NCBI GenBank assembly: GCA_013289015.1
Contig: JABDAV010000013.1
Span: 1-46,784 of the forward strand
Length of the DNA stretch: 46,784 nt
Direction of reading: 5' to 3'
From: Bacteroidota bacterium
Lineage (GTDB): Bacteria > Bacteroidota > Bacteroidia > Chitinophagales > Chitinophagaceae
Positions 1 to 8,655 of the stretch are shown here, in pieces. Position 1 is the first letter of the stretch; each line of letters opens with the position of its first letter. The notes below the pieces were generated by a model that saw nothing but the letters and a program-made list of their open reading frames with translations, was not told the DNA's origin and did not search any database. The position numbers were made by a program, and so were the translations under genes.

Positions 1-699
1 CCTGTTAGTGTTTTATTCTGTGCATATACATGCACTTGTATAAGTGTGAAGAATAAAGCCAGCATTGTTACAGCCAACGTTTTCGGCAGAGCATTTTTGC
101 TGGTATGTGAACGGAAAAAAAATTTAGCAATCATTGGTAAACAATATTTCATAATATACAGTTTGTGTGTTTGTATTTATACCGTTGTCTTTTTTAATAG
201 AGCAATAAAGCAATCAGATCATGTTGAATTATTCAATAAGCAGTCTGTTTTAATCATTGTCGTTTCATTTAAGTTTAGAAATTCTTTCATCAGTTAGCAC
301 AAAACATTACCACCAGGAATTTTCAACCAAAAAATTTCCCGTTCGGATTAATAATGTAATAATGATAATTTACTTAGTCAGCTATTTGGTCATCGCAATC
401 ACATGGCTTCATCTTTATCGCACAAGCTGGACACAATTTCAGGCTATAAAGAAAATTATAATTTATTTACCAGTCGTTCTCATTTGTATCAATCTTTCTT
501 CAAAAAATCTCAATTTGATTTTGATAAAAAATGATGATGAAACAAACAGCTTAAAAACTATGTTTGAAATTATTGTTGAATTCAACTATAAAATTTTATA
601 TACACATACAATAAATAACTTTGATAAACTGCTGCACAATTACTGATAAATAATAAACGCCAGACGTATTTTGTATTACTATAAATTGCCTGCAATATT
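1..699. other. AT-rich stretch without a convincing gene
   Basis: Two open frames exist here (46-297 and 257-646, plus strand), but both proteins are rich in Ile, Lys and Asn as AT-rich noise would be, show no domain I recognise, and have no credible leader. The stretch probably holds the upstream region of the sensor kinase gene at 700. It contains one copy (411-428) of an 18-bp sequence that recurs at 5129-5146. Confidence 0.5.
411..428 (+). repeat. 18-bp direct repeat, left copy
   Basis: The sequence ATCTTTATCGCACAAGCT is identical at 411-428 and 5129-5146. The similarity extends left by CTTC with one inserted base. The two copies bracket the sensor kinase/regulator pair and the IS110-like fragment. 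They could be remnants of a duplication or insertion, or a shared promoter sequence. Confidence 0.6.
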
Positions 700-3600
700 G
701 TGAGAAATCTATTTGCCATATTTATACTTATTCTTCTATTTAATAAAGAAGATATATACAGTCAGCCCTATTATTTTAAACATTATCAGGTAGAGAATGG
801 CCTTTCAAATAATACTGTGCTCTGTAGTATACAGGACAATCGTGGCTTTATGTGGTTTGGAACAAAGGATGGCCTGAACAGGTTTGATGGTTACAGTTTT
901 AAAACTTTTAGAAATGATGCTGATGATAAAAACAGTATTGGCGAAAACTATGTAAGAGGCTTATATAAAGATGACAGCGGATATATATATGCAGGAACAT
1001 CAGCCGGTGTTTACCGTTATAATGAGGTACAGGAAAATTTTATCACCATTGCAAAAGCAAATGCCACAGTAAGAGAAATGGTAAAAGATGCTGCAGGTAA
1101 TTTTTGGTTTGTTGATGGAATAACACTTAAATGCATTGATAAAAAAACAGGAAGCATACGCACTTATACAAATGAAAAATATGGAGACATCAATACTGTT
1201 TGCCGTACGCCGGATGGAACTTTATGGATGGCTACAACTTCCGGATTACTGAAAAAATATAATGCAGCATCAAACTCATTTACTGATTTTGATGTATTCT
1301 CACATTCGCCCAAAACATCCAGGCGATGGATTGAAAAAATTTATGCGACCACCGATGGCAATATACTTGTAGGAACTTTAAGTCACGGGCTAAAGATATT
1401 CAACATTAAAACTGCTGACTACAGAGACATCATTTCGCGCAATGCAGACAGCACAGAAATTTATATAAGAGATTTTTTACAAAACACAACGAACGAATAT
1501 TGGATCGCAAGCGAATCAGGCATCTTTATTTATAATAATCAAACAGGAAAAATTATAAACCTGAGTAAACATTACAATAATCCTTATTCACTTTCTGATA
1601 ATGCTATTTATAATTTATATAAAGACAAAGAAGGTGGTATTTGGTCAGGTACTTATTTTGGCGGCATTAATTATTATCCAAAGCAATATTATTCATTTGA
1701 AAAATATTTTCCCGATTATAGTGAGCATGCGATCAGCGGAAACGCTGTCAGAGAAATATGTGAAGACGTAAATGGGAAATTATGGATCGGTACTGAAGAC
1801 GGCGGTCTGAATATTTTTGATAAAGGCACTGGTTATTTTAGAAGATTTACACCATCCGGTAAGAAAACAGATATTGCTTATTTCAATATTCATGGCCTGT
1901 TATGTACAGGTAAAAATTTATGGATAGGCACTTTTGAACATGGCCTTGATATAATGGATATAAACACCGGAAAAGTTTTAAAACATTATGCAGCAGGATC
2001 ACAGCCGGGCGAACTAAAAAGTAATTTTATTATTTCATTTTATAAAACAGGTAAGGGCGATATTTATGTAGGTACAAGCAGAGGCTTATATCTCTACAAT
2101 AAGAATAAAGACAATTTTATTTTTATTAAGCAGATACCCGATTTCTCTTTTGTTCACTCTATCACAGAAGATCATACCGGGAATTTATGGATATCTACTT
2201 TTAGTAATGGACTATATTGTTATAATCCATTTAATAATGAAATAAAAAATTTCCGGTTCAAACCAAAAGATAAAAAGAGTCTTGGCAGTAACACAGTAAC
2301 AAGTGTGTATGAAAGCAGCGATCATCATATTTGGGTTGGTACCGAAGGCGGCGGATTATGTTTATTAAATAATGATGGTGCAACATTTACATCTTACTCA
2401 GTAAAGCAGGGCTTTCCAAGCAATACTGTTTTTAAAATGCTTGAAGATGAAAAAAAGAATTTATGGATAACTACAACAAAGGGTTTGGTTTGTTATAATC
2501 ACACTACTTCATCAATAAAAATTTATACGAAAGCAAATGGTTTATTAAACGACCAGTTTAATTATAATTCGGCATTTAAAGATTCATCAGGCAAAATGTA
2601 TTTTGGAAGTGTAAAAGGATTGATTTGCTTTAACCCTGATAGTTTTATAGAAAATAATTTTATTCCGCCGGTTTATATTACAGGCTTCCAGGTTAACAAT
2701 AACGAAATTATTGCAGGCGAAAAAAATTCGCCTTTAAAACAATCTATCTCACTTACAAAAAAAATCAGACTGCCTTATAATAAATCATCTTTCAGTATTG
2801 ATTTTGCTGCGCTTTCCTACACAGCGCCGGAAACAATTGAGTATGCTTATAAAATGGAGGGACTTGATAAGAACCTGACACACATTAAAACAAACCGAAA
2901 AGTTTATTTCACCAATCTTGCACCAGGCGATTATACATTTGAAGTAAAAGCAGCCAATAGCAACGGAACCTGGAGTAAAAATACCCAGCAATTGGAAATA
3001 AAAATATTGGCGCCATTCTGGGCAACAACATGGGCTTATATTTTTTATGCGATAATATGCGGTTTAATAATCTTCTGGTTGATGCAATTCTATCACAACA
3101 GGCAGCTTGAAAAAAACAGGCGAAGAATTGAATTGCTTGAACACGAGAAAGAGAAAGAACTTTACCAGGCAAAGATTGAATTCTTTACAAATGTTGCGCA
3201 TGAAATACGCACGCCGCTTACTTTAATAAAAGCGCCGATGGAAAAATTGATGAAGAATGCAACAGATATACCTGCAATGGATGTCTATTTAAAAACGATG
3301 GCGAAGAATACGAACAGGCTTGTTGATCTTACAAACGAGTTGCTTGATTTTAGAAAAACAGAAACAAAAGGATTCAGCCTTGATTTTACTAAAATAAATA
3401 TTACCTCTTTGCTTGAAGATATACATTCAAATTTTCAAACAATGGCTGAACAAAAAAATTTAGAATATATTCTTAGTGTGCCTGCTGAACACATATACGC
3501 TTATGCTGATGCTGAAGCACTAACTAAAATATTAAGTAACCTGCTAACCAACGCCATTAAATATGCTGATAAAAAAATTTGTATGCAGTTGCTGCAATTA

Positions 3601-3861
3601 GCAAATGAGAATGAAAACCTCACAATTGAAATTGAAAATGATGGTTATATAATACCCGAAGAATTAAAAGAAAAAGTTTTCGAACCTTTTTTCCGCATTG
3701 AGAAAACAAAGCACCAGATGGGCAGTGGGATAGGGCTTGCGCTTTCCCGTTCACTTACTGAGCTGCACAAAGGGAAACTGTATATGAAAAAAGGTGAAAC
3801 AGGTATGAATATTTTCATTCTTGAACTGCCTGTTCACCAAGAAACTGAATATGAGTCATAA
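700..3861 (+). CDS. HTCS-type periplasmic-sensing histidine kinase (without REC/HTH part)
   Basis: A membrane sensor kinase of 1053 aa that probably detects a carbohydrate or similar ligand in the periplasm and phosphorylates the regulator encoded next. A GTG start is used; an in-frame stop lies at 682-684. An N-terminal signal peptide is followed by about 650 residues of reg_prop beta-propeller repeats (recurring G-x-x-W-x-G-T and N-L-W-I-x-T motifs), a Y_Y_Y domain near 680-760, a membrane segment at about 774-798, a HisKA domain with the phospho-accepting His834 (AHEIRTPL), and a HATPase domain with an N box (LLTNAIKYA), FEPFFRIE and GSGIGLAL. Hybrid HTCS proteins normally continue into REC and AraC-type HTH domains. 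Here the chain stops after the ATPase domain and those domains form a separate gene 56 bp downstream. The family call is secure; the ligand is unknown. Confidence 0.93.
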   Translation: MRNLFAIFILILLFNKEDIYSQPYYFKHYQVENGLSNNTVLCSIQDNRGFMWFGTKDGLNRFDGYSFKTFRNDADDKNSIGENYVRGLYKDDSGYIYAGTSAGVYRYNEVQENFITIAKANATVREMVKDAAGNFWFVDGITLKCIDKKTGSIRTYTNEKYGDINTVCRTPDGTLWMATTSGLLKKYNAASNSFTDFDVFSHSPKTSRRWIEKIYATTDGNILVGTLSHGLKIFNIKTADYRDIISRNADSTEIYIRDFLQNTTNEYWIASESGIFIYNNQTGKIINLSKHYNNPYSLSDNAIYNLYKDKEGGIWSGTYFGGINYYPKQYYSFEKYFPDYSEHAISGNAVREICEDVNGKLWIGTEDGGLNIFDKGTGYFRRFTPSGKKTDIAYFNIHGLLCTGKNLWIGTFEHGLDIMDINTGKVLKHYAAGSQPGELKSNFIISFYKTGKGDIYVGTSRGLYLYNKNKDNFIFIKQIPDFSFVHSITEDHTGNLWISTFSNGLYCYNPFNNEIKNFRFKPKDKKSLGSNTVTSVYESSDHHIWVGTEGGGLCLLNNDGATFTSYSVKQGFPSNTVFKMLEDEKKNLWITTTKGLVCYNHTTSSIKIYTKANGLLNDQFNYNSAFKDSSGKMYFGSVKGLICFNPDSFIENNFIPPVYITGFQVNNNEIIAGEKNSPLKQSISLTKKIRLPYNKSSFSIDFAALSYTAPETIEYAYKMEGLDKNLTHIKTNRKVYFTNLAPGDYTFEVKAANSNGTWSKNTQQLEIKILAPFWATTWAYIFYAIICGLIIFWLMQFYHNRQLEKNRRRIELLEHEKEKELYQAKIEFFTNVAHEIRTPLTLIKAPMEKLMKNATDIPAMDVYLKTMAKNTNRLVDLTNELLDFRKTETKGFSLDFTKINITSLLEDIHSNFQTMAEQKNLEYILSVPAEHIYAYADAEALTKILSNLLTNAIKYADKKICMQLLQLANENENLTIEIENDGYIIPEELKEKVFEPFFRIEKTKHQMGSGIGLALSRSLTELHKGKLYMKKGETGMNIFILELPVHQETEYES

Positions 3862-3917
3862 GCTTATTGCTTGTAAAATTGACAATTGATTGCTATACAT
3901 TTTGAAAATAAAATTTA

Positions 3918-4688
3918 ATGAATCCGGTTATTTTATTGGTTGATGATAATGAAGAAATATTAGATTTTCTTTTAATTGATCTTGGCGATAAATACAAAGT
4001 AATTGCAGTATTAAATGCGAAAGATGCACTTGAAGTATTAAATAAAGAAACGGTGCATCTTGTAATAAGTGATGTTATGATGCCCGGTATAGATGGATTT
4101 CAATTATGCCGCGAGATAAAAACAAATATTGATTATAGCCATATCCCTGTTATATTACTTACTGCAAAAAACACTATGCAGTCAAAAATAGAAGGTCTTG
4201 AAAACGGTGCTGATGCTTATATTGAAAAACCATTTTCGCCTGAATATCTTCATGTACAAATCTCTAATCTTCTTATAAACCGGCATAAGATAAAAGAGCA
4301 TTTTGCCAATTCCCCTTTAGTACATATTAAAAGCATTGCTTACTCAAAGGCTGATGAAGAGTTTTTGGAAGAACTTAATAATGTTATTTATGCAAACATT
4401 GAAAATGCAGAGTTGGATGTTGAACAAGTTGCAAAGAAAATGAATATGAGTCGCCCGACCTTTTACCGTAAAATAAAAGTTGTTTCCGATCTTACACCAA
4501 ACGAGCTTATCAATCTTGCACGTTTAAAAAAAGCGGCTGAATTACTAGCAGAAGGTAATTATAAAATCTACGAAGTAGCCGGTATGGTTGGCTATAACTC
4601 GCAAACAAATTTTGGAAGAAGCTTTCTTAAACAATTCGGTATCACGCCAAGAGATTATGTAAGTATAAAACAAGGAAAAAATAAGTAA
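3918..4688 (+). CDS. Response regulator, REC plus AraC-type HTH
   Basis: A 256-aa cytoplasmic transcription regulator, almost certainly the partner of the kinase encoded 56 bp upstream. The REC domain (about 1-125) has the acidic pair Asp9-Asp10, phospho-acceptor Asp52 in ISDVMMPG, Thr82 in LLTAK and Lys104 in EKPF. The AraC-family double HTH covers about 150-252 and ends with the typical GYNSQTNFGRSFLKQFGITP signature. The order and content match the C-terminal part of a hybrid HTCS protein, so kinase and regulator together equal one split HTCS of about 1309 residues. Its targets cannot be read from the sequence. The downstream Gfo/Idh/MocA and dehydrogenase genes are the nearest candidates, by position only. 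Confidence 0.93.
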   Translation: MNPVILLVDDNEEILDFLLIDLGDKYKVIAVLNAKDALEVLNKETVHLVISDVMMPGIDGFQLCREIKTNIDYSHIPVILLTAKNTMQSKIEGLENGADAYIEKPFSPEYLHVQISNLLINRHKIKEHFANSPLVHIKSIAYSKADEEFLEELNNVIYANIENAELDVEQVAKKMNMSRPTFYRKIKVVSDLTPNELINLARLKKAAELLAEGNYKIYEVAGMVGYNSQTNFGRSFLKQFGITPRDYVSIKQGKNK

Positions 4689-4762
4689 CAGCAAATTATA
4701 TTATCGTCTTAACTGAAAAAATCCAGTGAGTTACACTTTTTTAATGTTATAAAATCGCCGTA

Positions 4763-4791
4763 AAAATGAACTCGATTTTTGAGTTCATTTT
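4763..4791. repeat. 11-bp perfect inverted repeat with 7-nt loop
   Basis: The arms AAAATGAACTC (4763-4773) and GAGTTCATTTT (4781-4791) pair perfectly around GATTTTT. The hairpin lies 75 bp after the response regulator stop and just before an IS110-like fragment. It could be a weak terminator, an operator, or an insertion-sequence end. It is AT-rich, so termination is not assured. Confidence 0.55.
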
Positions 4792-4813
4792 GCATCTTTA
4801 TATAATAATTTTT

Positions 4814-4960
4814 ATGAAAGAGCTTGAAATCATCCATCCATATACTGCCGGTGTAGATGTAAATAAATCTCTACTAATTATTGAACACCTTCTATCTAAT
4901 TGCTCATCTGAAAAGCAGTTAGCGAAACCCGCGTATGACATGTTTTACCAACAAAAATAG
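4814..4960 (+). pseudogene. Possible decayed IS110-family transposase N-terminus
   Basis: A 48-codon frame begins MKELEIIHPYTAGVDVNKS. This resembles, from memory, the start of IS110-family transposases, where an I-H-P-x-x-x-G-(I/L)-D-V segment carries the first acidic residue of the DEDD active site. After that the frame loses any likeness and ends at 4960, so at most a remnant survives. The rest of the gap (4961-5153) shows no gene. A small unrelated ORF or noncoding sequence is the alternative. Confidence 0.3.
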
Positions 4961-5127
4961 TCCGTATTTGTGTCCACCAACAATAACTCGTTATTAATTT
5001 CATATTCAATTATCCCTACAACGAAACACACAGTATTTGCAGGCTAACAGATAGGTACCAATTCCGTATGAAGTAATAGCAGCATATAATTTTATAGATT
5101 ACCTGTGAGGAGTTAACCCTAAACTTC

Positions 5128-5146
5128 TATCTTTATCGCACAAGCT
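5128..5146 (+). promoter_or_regulatory. Candidate promoter -7 region and right copy of the 18-bp repeat
   Basis: TATCTTTA at 5128-5135 resembles the Bacteroidota -7 consensus TAnnTTTG and sits 18 nt before the ATG at 5154, which would give a short leader. The segment 5129-5146 is also the second copy of the 18-bp direct repeat seen at 411-428. No clear -33 TTTG box is visible at the usual spacing, so this remains tentative. Confidence 0.35.
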
Positions 5147-5153
5147 TGCAATC

Positions 5154-6467
5154 ATGAACAGAAGAAAATTTATCCAAAACACATCAGCCGCGGCAGCGGG
5201 CGTAACCATTTTAAACTTTCCTGTATTCGGTAAAAATGCTCCGTCAAACAAAGTTGTATTGGCAGTAATGGGCGTGAACAGCCGTGGTTCTTATCTCGCT
5301 AAAAATTTTGCATCGTTGCAAAATGTTGAGGTGGCTTATATCTGCGATGTGGAAGCAAAGGCAATTCAAAATGGGTTGGATGCTTTAAAAGATGCGCCGC
5401 GCAAACCAACGGTTGCAAAAGATATTCGCGAGTTGATAAAGCAAAGGGATTTTGATGCATTATTAGTTGCTGCTCCTGACCACTGGCATACACCTGCCGC
5501 AATTTTAGGTGTCAAAAATGGCAAGCATGTTTATGTTGAAAAACCTTGCGGGCAAAATCCGCATGAAGGCGAATTGGTATCACAGGCATATTTAAAATAT
5601 GGCAAGCATATTCAAATGGGCAATCAGCGCAGGTCAATGCCAACGTTGATTGAAGCAGCCAATCTTGTTCAGCAAGGCGCCATTGGCAAAGCTTATTTTG
5701 CTAAAGCATGGTACACGAATAACCGTGCTTCAATTGGTGTTGGAAAAGTTATTCCTGCGCCGCCAACCCTGGATTGGAATTTATGGCAAGGCCCGGCGCC
5801 CCGCAAAGATTATAAAGACAATCTTGTGCATTATAACTGGCATTGGTTCTGGCATTGGGGTACAGGCGAAAGTTGTAACAATGGTACACATGAAATAGAT
5901 TGCTGCCGTTGGTTTTTAGGTGCGGAGTATCCAACAAAAGTTACTTCAGCTGGTGGCCGCTATGCATTTAAAGATGACTGGCAAACGACAGACACACAAG
6001 TAGTATCATTTGAGTTTGGTGACGATAAATCCATAACGTGGGAAAGCAGAAGCTGTAACAATTATCCTGTTGAAGGCAATAGCCGTGGGTTTATAATTTA
6101 TGGTGATGGCGGAACATTGGTGAATGATGGTGGCGGCGGGTATAAAATTTTTGATACAAAAAATAAAATGGTAAAAGAAGGCAAAACAGAGGTTACTGCT
6201 GAAGCAAATAATTTAGTTAGTTCAACAGGGAATTTGGATTTATATCATTTTCAAAATTTTGTTGATGCTGTAAGAGGCGATACAAAAATTAATTCTCCTG
6301 TAACAGAAGGCAGCAAATCTGTATTGCTTTGTCATTTGGGAAATATTGCACAAAGAACAGGCGGTGTGTTGCATTGCGACGCTTCCAACGGCCACATTCT
6401 GCATAATGATGATGCAATGAAATTATGGCAAAGGGAATATGAAAAAGGATGGGAACCTGTTGTTTGA
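5154..6467 (+). CDS. Gfo/Idh/MocA family oxidoreductase, Tat-exported
   Basis: A 437-aa NAD(P)-dependent sugar oxidoreductase of the Gfo/Idh/MocA family. The N-terminus has a twin-arginine motif (NRRKFIQ) and an Ala-rich segment, so export in folded form with its cofactor is likely. The Rossmann fold begins with VVLAVMGVNSRG (Gly40 to Gly45). The family signature EKP is at 129-131 with the catalytic-type Lys130. A GTHEID segment at 244-249 supplies the His/Asp pair expected near the active site. Known relatives oxidise or reduce sugars and inositols, and some Bacteroidota members work with DUF1080 hydrolases on 3-keto-glycosides. A double DUF1080 gene lies 7 kb downstream, so a shared pathway is possible but not shown. 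The substrate cannot be assigned. Confidence 0.9.
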   Translation: MNRRKFIQNTSAAAAGVTILNFPVFGKNAPSNKVVLAVMGVNSRGSYLAKNFASLQNVEVAYICDVEAKAIQNGLDALKDAPRKPTVAKDIRELIKQRDFDALLVAAPDHWHTPAAILGVKNGKHVYVEKPCGQNPHEGELVSQAYLKYGKHIQMGNQRRSMPTLIEAANLVQQGAIGKAYFAKAWYTNNRASIGVGKVIPAPPTLDWNLWQGPAPRKDYKDNLVHYNWHWFWHWGTGESCNNGTHEIDCCRWFLGAEYPTKVTSAGGRYAFKDDWQTTDTQVVSFEFGDDKSITWESRSCNNYPVEGNSRGFIIYGDGGTLVNDGGGGYKIFDTKNKMVKEGKTEVTAEANNLVSSTGNLDLYHFQNFVDAVRGDTKINSPVTEGSKSVLLCHLGNIAQRTGGVLHCDASNGHILHNDDAMKLWQREYEKGWEPVV

Positions 6468-6704
6468 TCATAAACAAATATTTTATATATAACATCTCTA
6501 ATTAAAAGAGAAAATAAATCTTCAAAAAAAAATTACAAGGCAACCATTTATTTCTATATATGGTTTCATGGAGAATAGCTTGAACCTTTGCCATGAAGCT
6601 TAAATTAAAATCCATTTATTCTTTAACCACTCCTGTAGCTTATTGGCAAAGCATTATTACATCTTGCTATAGTTACATTCATTAACCTTTTAAAACTTTT
6701 TGTC

Positions 6705-8195
6705 ATGAAGTCAATCTTACTCACGCTTACATGCGCATGCGTATTATTTTATGTAAAAGCACAAAATCTCAACACACTTCCTAAACTTGAATTAGCGCCT
6801 TTTGCCAATGGCTTTTCGTATCCTATTGATTTAGCCAATGCAGGCGCAAAAGACAGCCGGCTTTTTGTTGCAGAGCGGTTAGGCAAAATATGGGCAATTG
6901 ATGAGAACGGAAATAAAATAAGCAATGAACCGTTTCTCGATATTACCGACAGAGTTTTTACTGTTTTCCCAAAAGAATATGATGAACGCGGTTTACTCGG
7001 TATTGCGTTTCATCCCAATTTCCCGGACTCACCTTACTTATATGTAAGCTATACAGCGCTTGACAGTAATAGTCATGTATCGCGTTTTACCGTAGATCCC
7101 AATAATCCAAACATGGCTTTAAAAAACAGCGAGCTTACAATGCTTATAGTAATTCAACCTAAAGCTGCAGCTTTTGTTAATCATAAAGCCGGTTGCATAA
7201 AATTTGGCCCTGATGGTTATTTGTATGGAACACTTGGTGATGGCGGTTCAGAAGGAGATCCGCGAAACACCTCACAGGATTTAAGTAAATTATTGGGGAA
7301 AATATTTCGTATCGATATCAACAAACCTGATGTTCAAAAAAATAGGAATTATTCTATTCCACCTACCAATCCTTTTTTAAATATGCCAAATGTAAAAGAA
7401 GAAATATGGGCCAGCGGTTTACGCAATCCTTTCCGTTTTAGTTTTGACAGGCTTACCGGTGATTTGTGGTTACCCGATGTTGGCTCAGATACATGGGAAG
7501 AAATCAACTTTCAAAATAATGGCGCAAAAGGCGGCAGAAATTATGGATGGAGTTGTTATGAAGGTGACCATAATTTTAAATTTAATAATAATTGCAATTA
7601 CAACGGGCTTCCTTATACTTTTCCTATCGTAGAATATAAACATAATGATAACCCATGTAATGCAATTACAGGAGGTTTTGTTTACCGCGGAACCAAGTAT
7701 CCTAATATGTATGGCATGTATATTTATAATGATTACTGCACAGGAAAATATAGTGTTGTTTTTAAAAGAAATCAAACGTGGCTTAATATATTTCTGTTAG
7801 ATGAAGATGATTTGTCGTATGTAAGTTTTGGAGAAGACAACAAAGGCGAGTTATATGCAATTAACCAGACTACCGGGGAGATTGAACATGTTATTGATGC
7901 ATCGCAAAATGCAGGTAAAGTAACTTCACCGGCTATGGCAAATCTCAATTTAAAATTGTCACCTAATCCAAACCAGGGAGAATTTACAATTGAGCTGAAT
8001 GCCCCTGTAAGCGAACAATACACAATCATTGTTACAGATATTGCAGGCAGTATTATTCTTAGTGAAAATAAAATTGCAATAGCGGGCGTGAATACATGGA
8101 AAATTTCTTCACCTGAATTCAGAAAAGGTGTTTACCTGCTGCATCTTCAATCTTCAAGCGCAAGCATTACGCAAAACGTTGTAGTAGATAAATAA
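6705..8195 (+). CDS. PQQ-type glucose/sorbosone dehydrogenase-like protein with T9SS tail
   Basis: A 496-aa secreted beta-propeller protein. A signal peptide (1-20, ending VKAQ) is followed by a glucose/sorbosone dehydrogenase domain (about 25-400). Visible motifs are GLLGIAFHPNF at 96-106 and NHKAGCIKFGPDG, whose His160 aligns with the general base of soluble PQQ glucose dehydrogenases; LGDGGSEGDPRN follows. The last ~80 residues (NLKLSPNPNQGEFTIEL through KGVYLLHLQ) are a typical type A sorting domain for type IX secretion, so the protein should reach the cell surface or medium. PQQ dependence and substrate are inferred from the family only. The gene stands alone and is closed by a strong terminator at 8212-8241. 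Confidence 0.9.
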   Translation: MKSILLTLTCACVLFYVKAQNLNTLPKLELAPFANGFSYPIDLANAGAKDSRLFVAERLGKIWAIDENGNKISNEPFLDITDRVFTVFPKEYDERGLLGIAFHPNFPDSPYLYVSYTALDSNSHVSRFTVDPNNPNMALKNSELTMLIVIQPKAAAFVNHKAGCIKFGPDGYLYGTLGDGGSEGDPRNTSQDLSKLLGKIFRIDINKPDVQKNRNYSIPPTNPFLNMPNVKEEIWASGLRNPFRFSFDRLTGDLWLPDVGSDTWEEINFQNNGAKGGRNYGWSCYEGDHNFKFNNNCNYNGLPYTFPIVEYKHNDNPCNAITGGFVYRGTKYPNMYGMYIYNDYCTGKYSVVFKRNQTWLNIFLLDEDDLSYVSFGEDNKGELYAINQTTGEIEHVIDASQNAGKVTSPAMANLNLKLSPNPNQGEFTIELNAPVSEQYTIIVTDIAGSIILSENKIAIAGVNTWKISSPEFRKGVYLLHLQSSSASITQNVVVDK

Positions 8196-8211
8196 ATTTT
8201 TATGACTAATA

Positions 8212-8241
8212 AAAAAGCCGGTTTTTTCTAACCGGCTTTTT
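8212..8241. terminator. Strong intrinsic terminator, possibly bidirectional
   Basis: A 12-bp perfect stem (AAAAAGCCGGTT at 8212-8223 against AACCGGCTTTTT at 8230-8241) has a 6-nt loop, a GC core and T-runs on both strands. It lies 17 bp after the dehydrogenase stop codon. The A/T tracts on both sides would let it also stop readthrough from the minus-strand gene starting at 10041. Confidence 0.88.
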
Positions 8242-8655
8242 ATGTTACAATTAAGATGAAAGTTTTTGATTAATGAACCCGAAGATGCCATGAAAAGCTG
8301 CGGTACAAGGGAGTGACACAAGGAACGATGCTATTCTTAGTGCAGTTGATTACATAAAAATTAATTAACTCAACCAATTTTTAATTCTGATCATCATCGC
8401 TTCCTGGTTCGAGTGTTTTGCCATAGACTATTATTAATATACTGACTGTTTATAATTCTCCAGCGAATTGAAGCTATTCTTACACTGAACACATACGCTT
8501 CATTTACCTGTTGTACATAATAGGATTAACATCAGCTGGATTTGTTGGATCAGCAGTTGTATACTGTTTGTAGTTCGAAATTCATATGGAATGTTTTTAG
8601 ATAAACTTTATCATTAAATAAAAATCATCGGGAAACATTTGCACACGTAATTGTA
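8242..8655. other. Intergenic region with one dispersed repeat
   Basis: About 410 bp between two convergent genes. I find no credible ORF or RNA gene. The only structure noted is a 49-bp repeat copy at 8287-8335, listed separately. Confidence 0.5.
8287..8335 (+). repeat. 49-bp dispersed intergenic repeat, copy A
   Basis: This 49-bp segment begins GCCATGAAAA and has GTACAAG at its centre and GATGC near its end. It matches, in inverse orientation, the 49-bp segment at 19614-19662. About two thirds of positions agree, with one base of internal shift. Both copies lie in gene-free sequence. Confidence 0.5.

Noticed and set aside
46-646. Two plus-strand ORFs of 83 and 129 codons at the left edge
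   Set aside because: They overlap each other in different frames, the composition is that of AT-rich noise, and no domain, signal peptide or leader supports them.
3862-3917. Frameshift between sensor kinase and response regulator
   Set aside because: The 56-bp gap does not continue either protein in another frame, and both genes have plausible ends, so two real genes are preferred.
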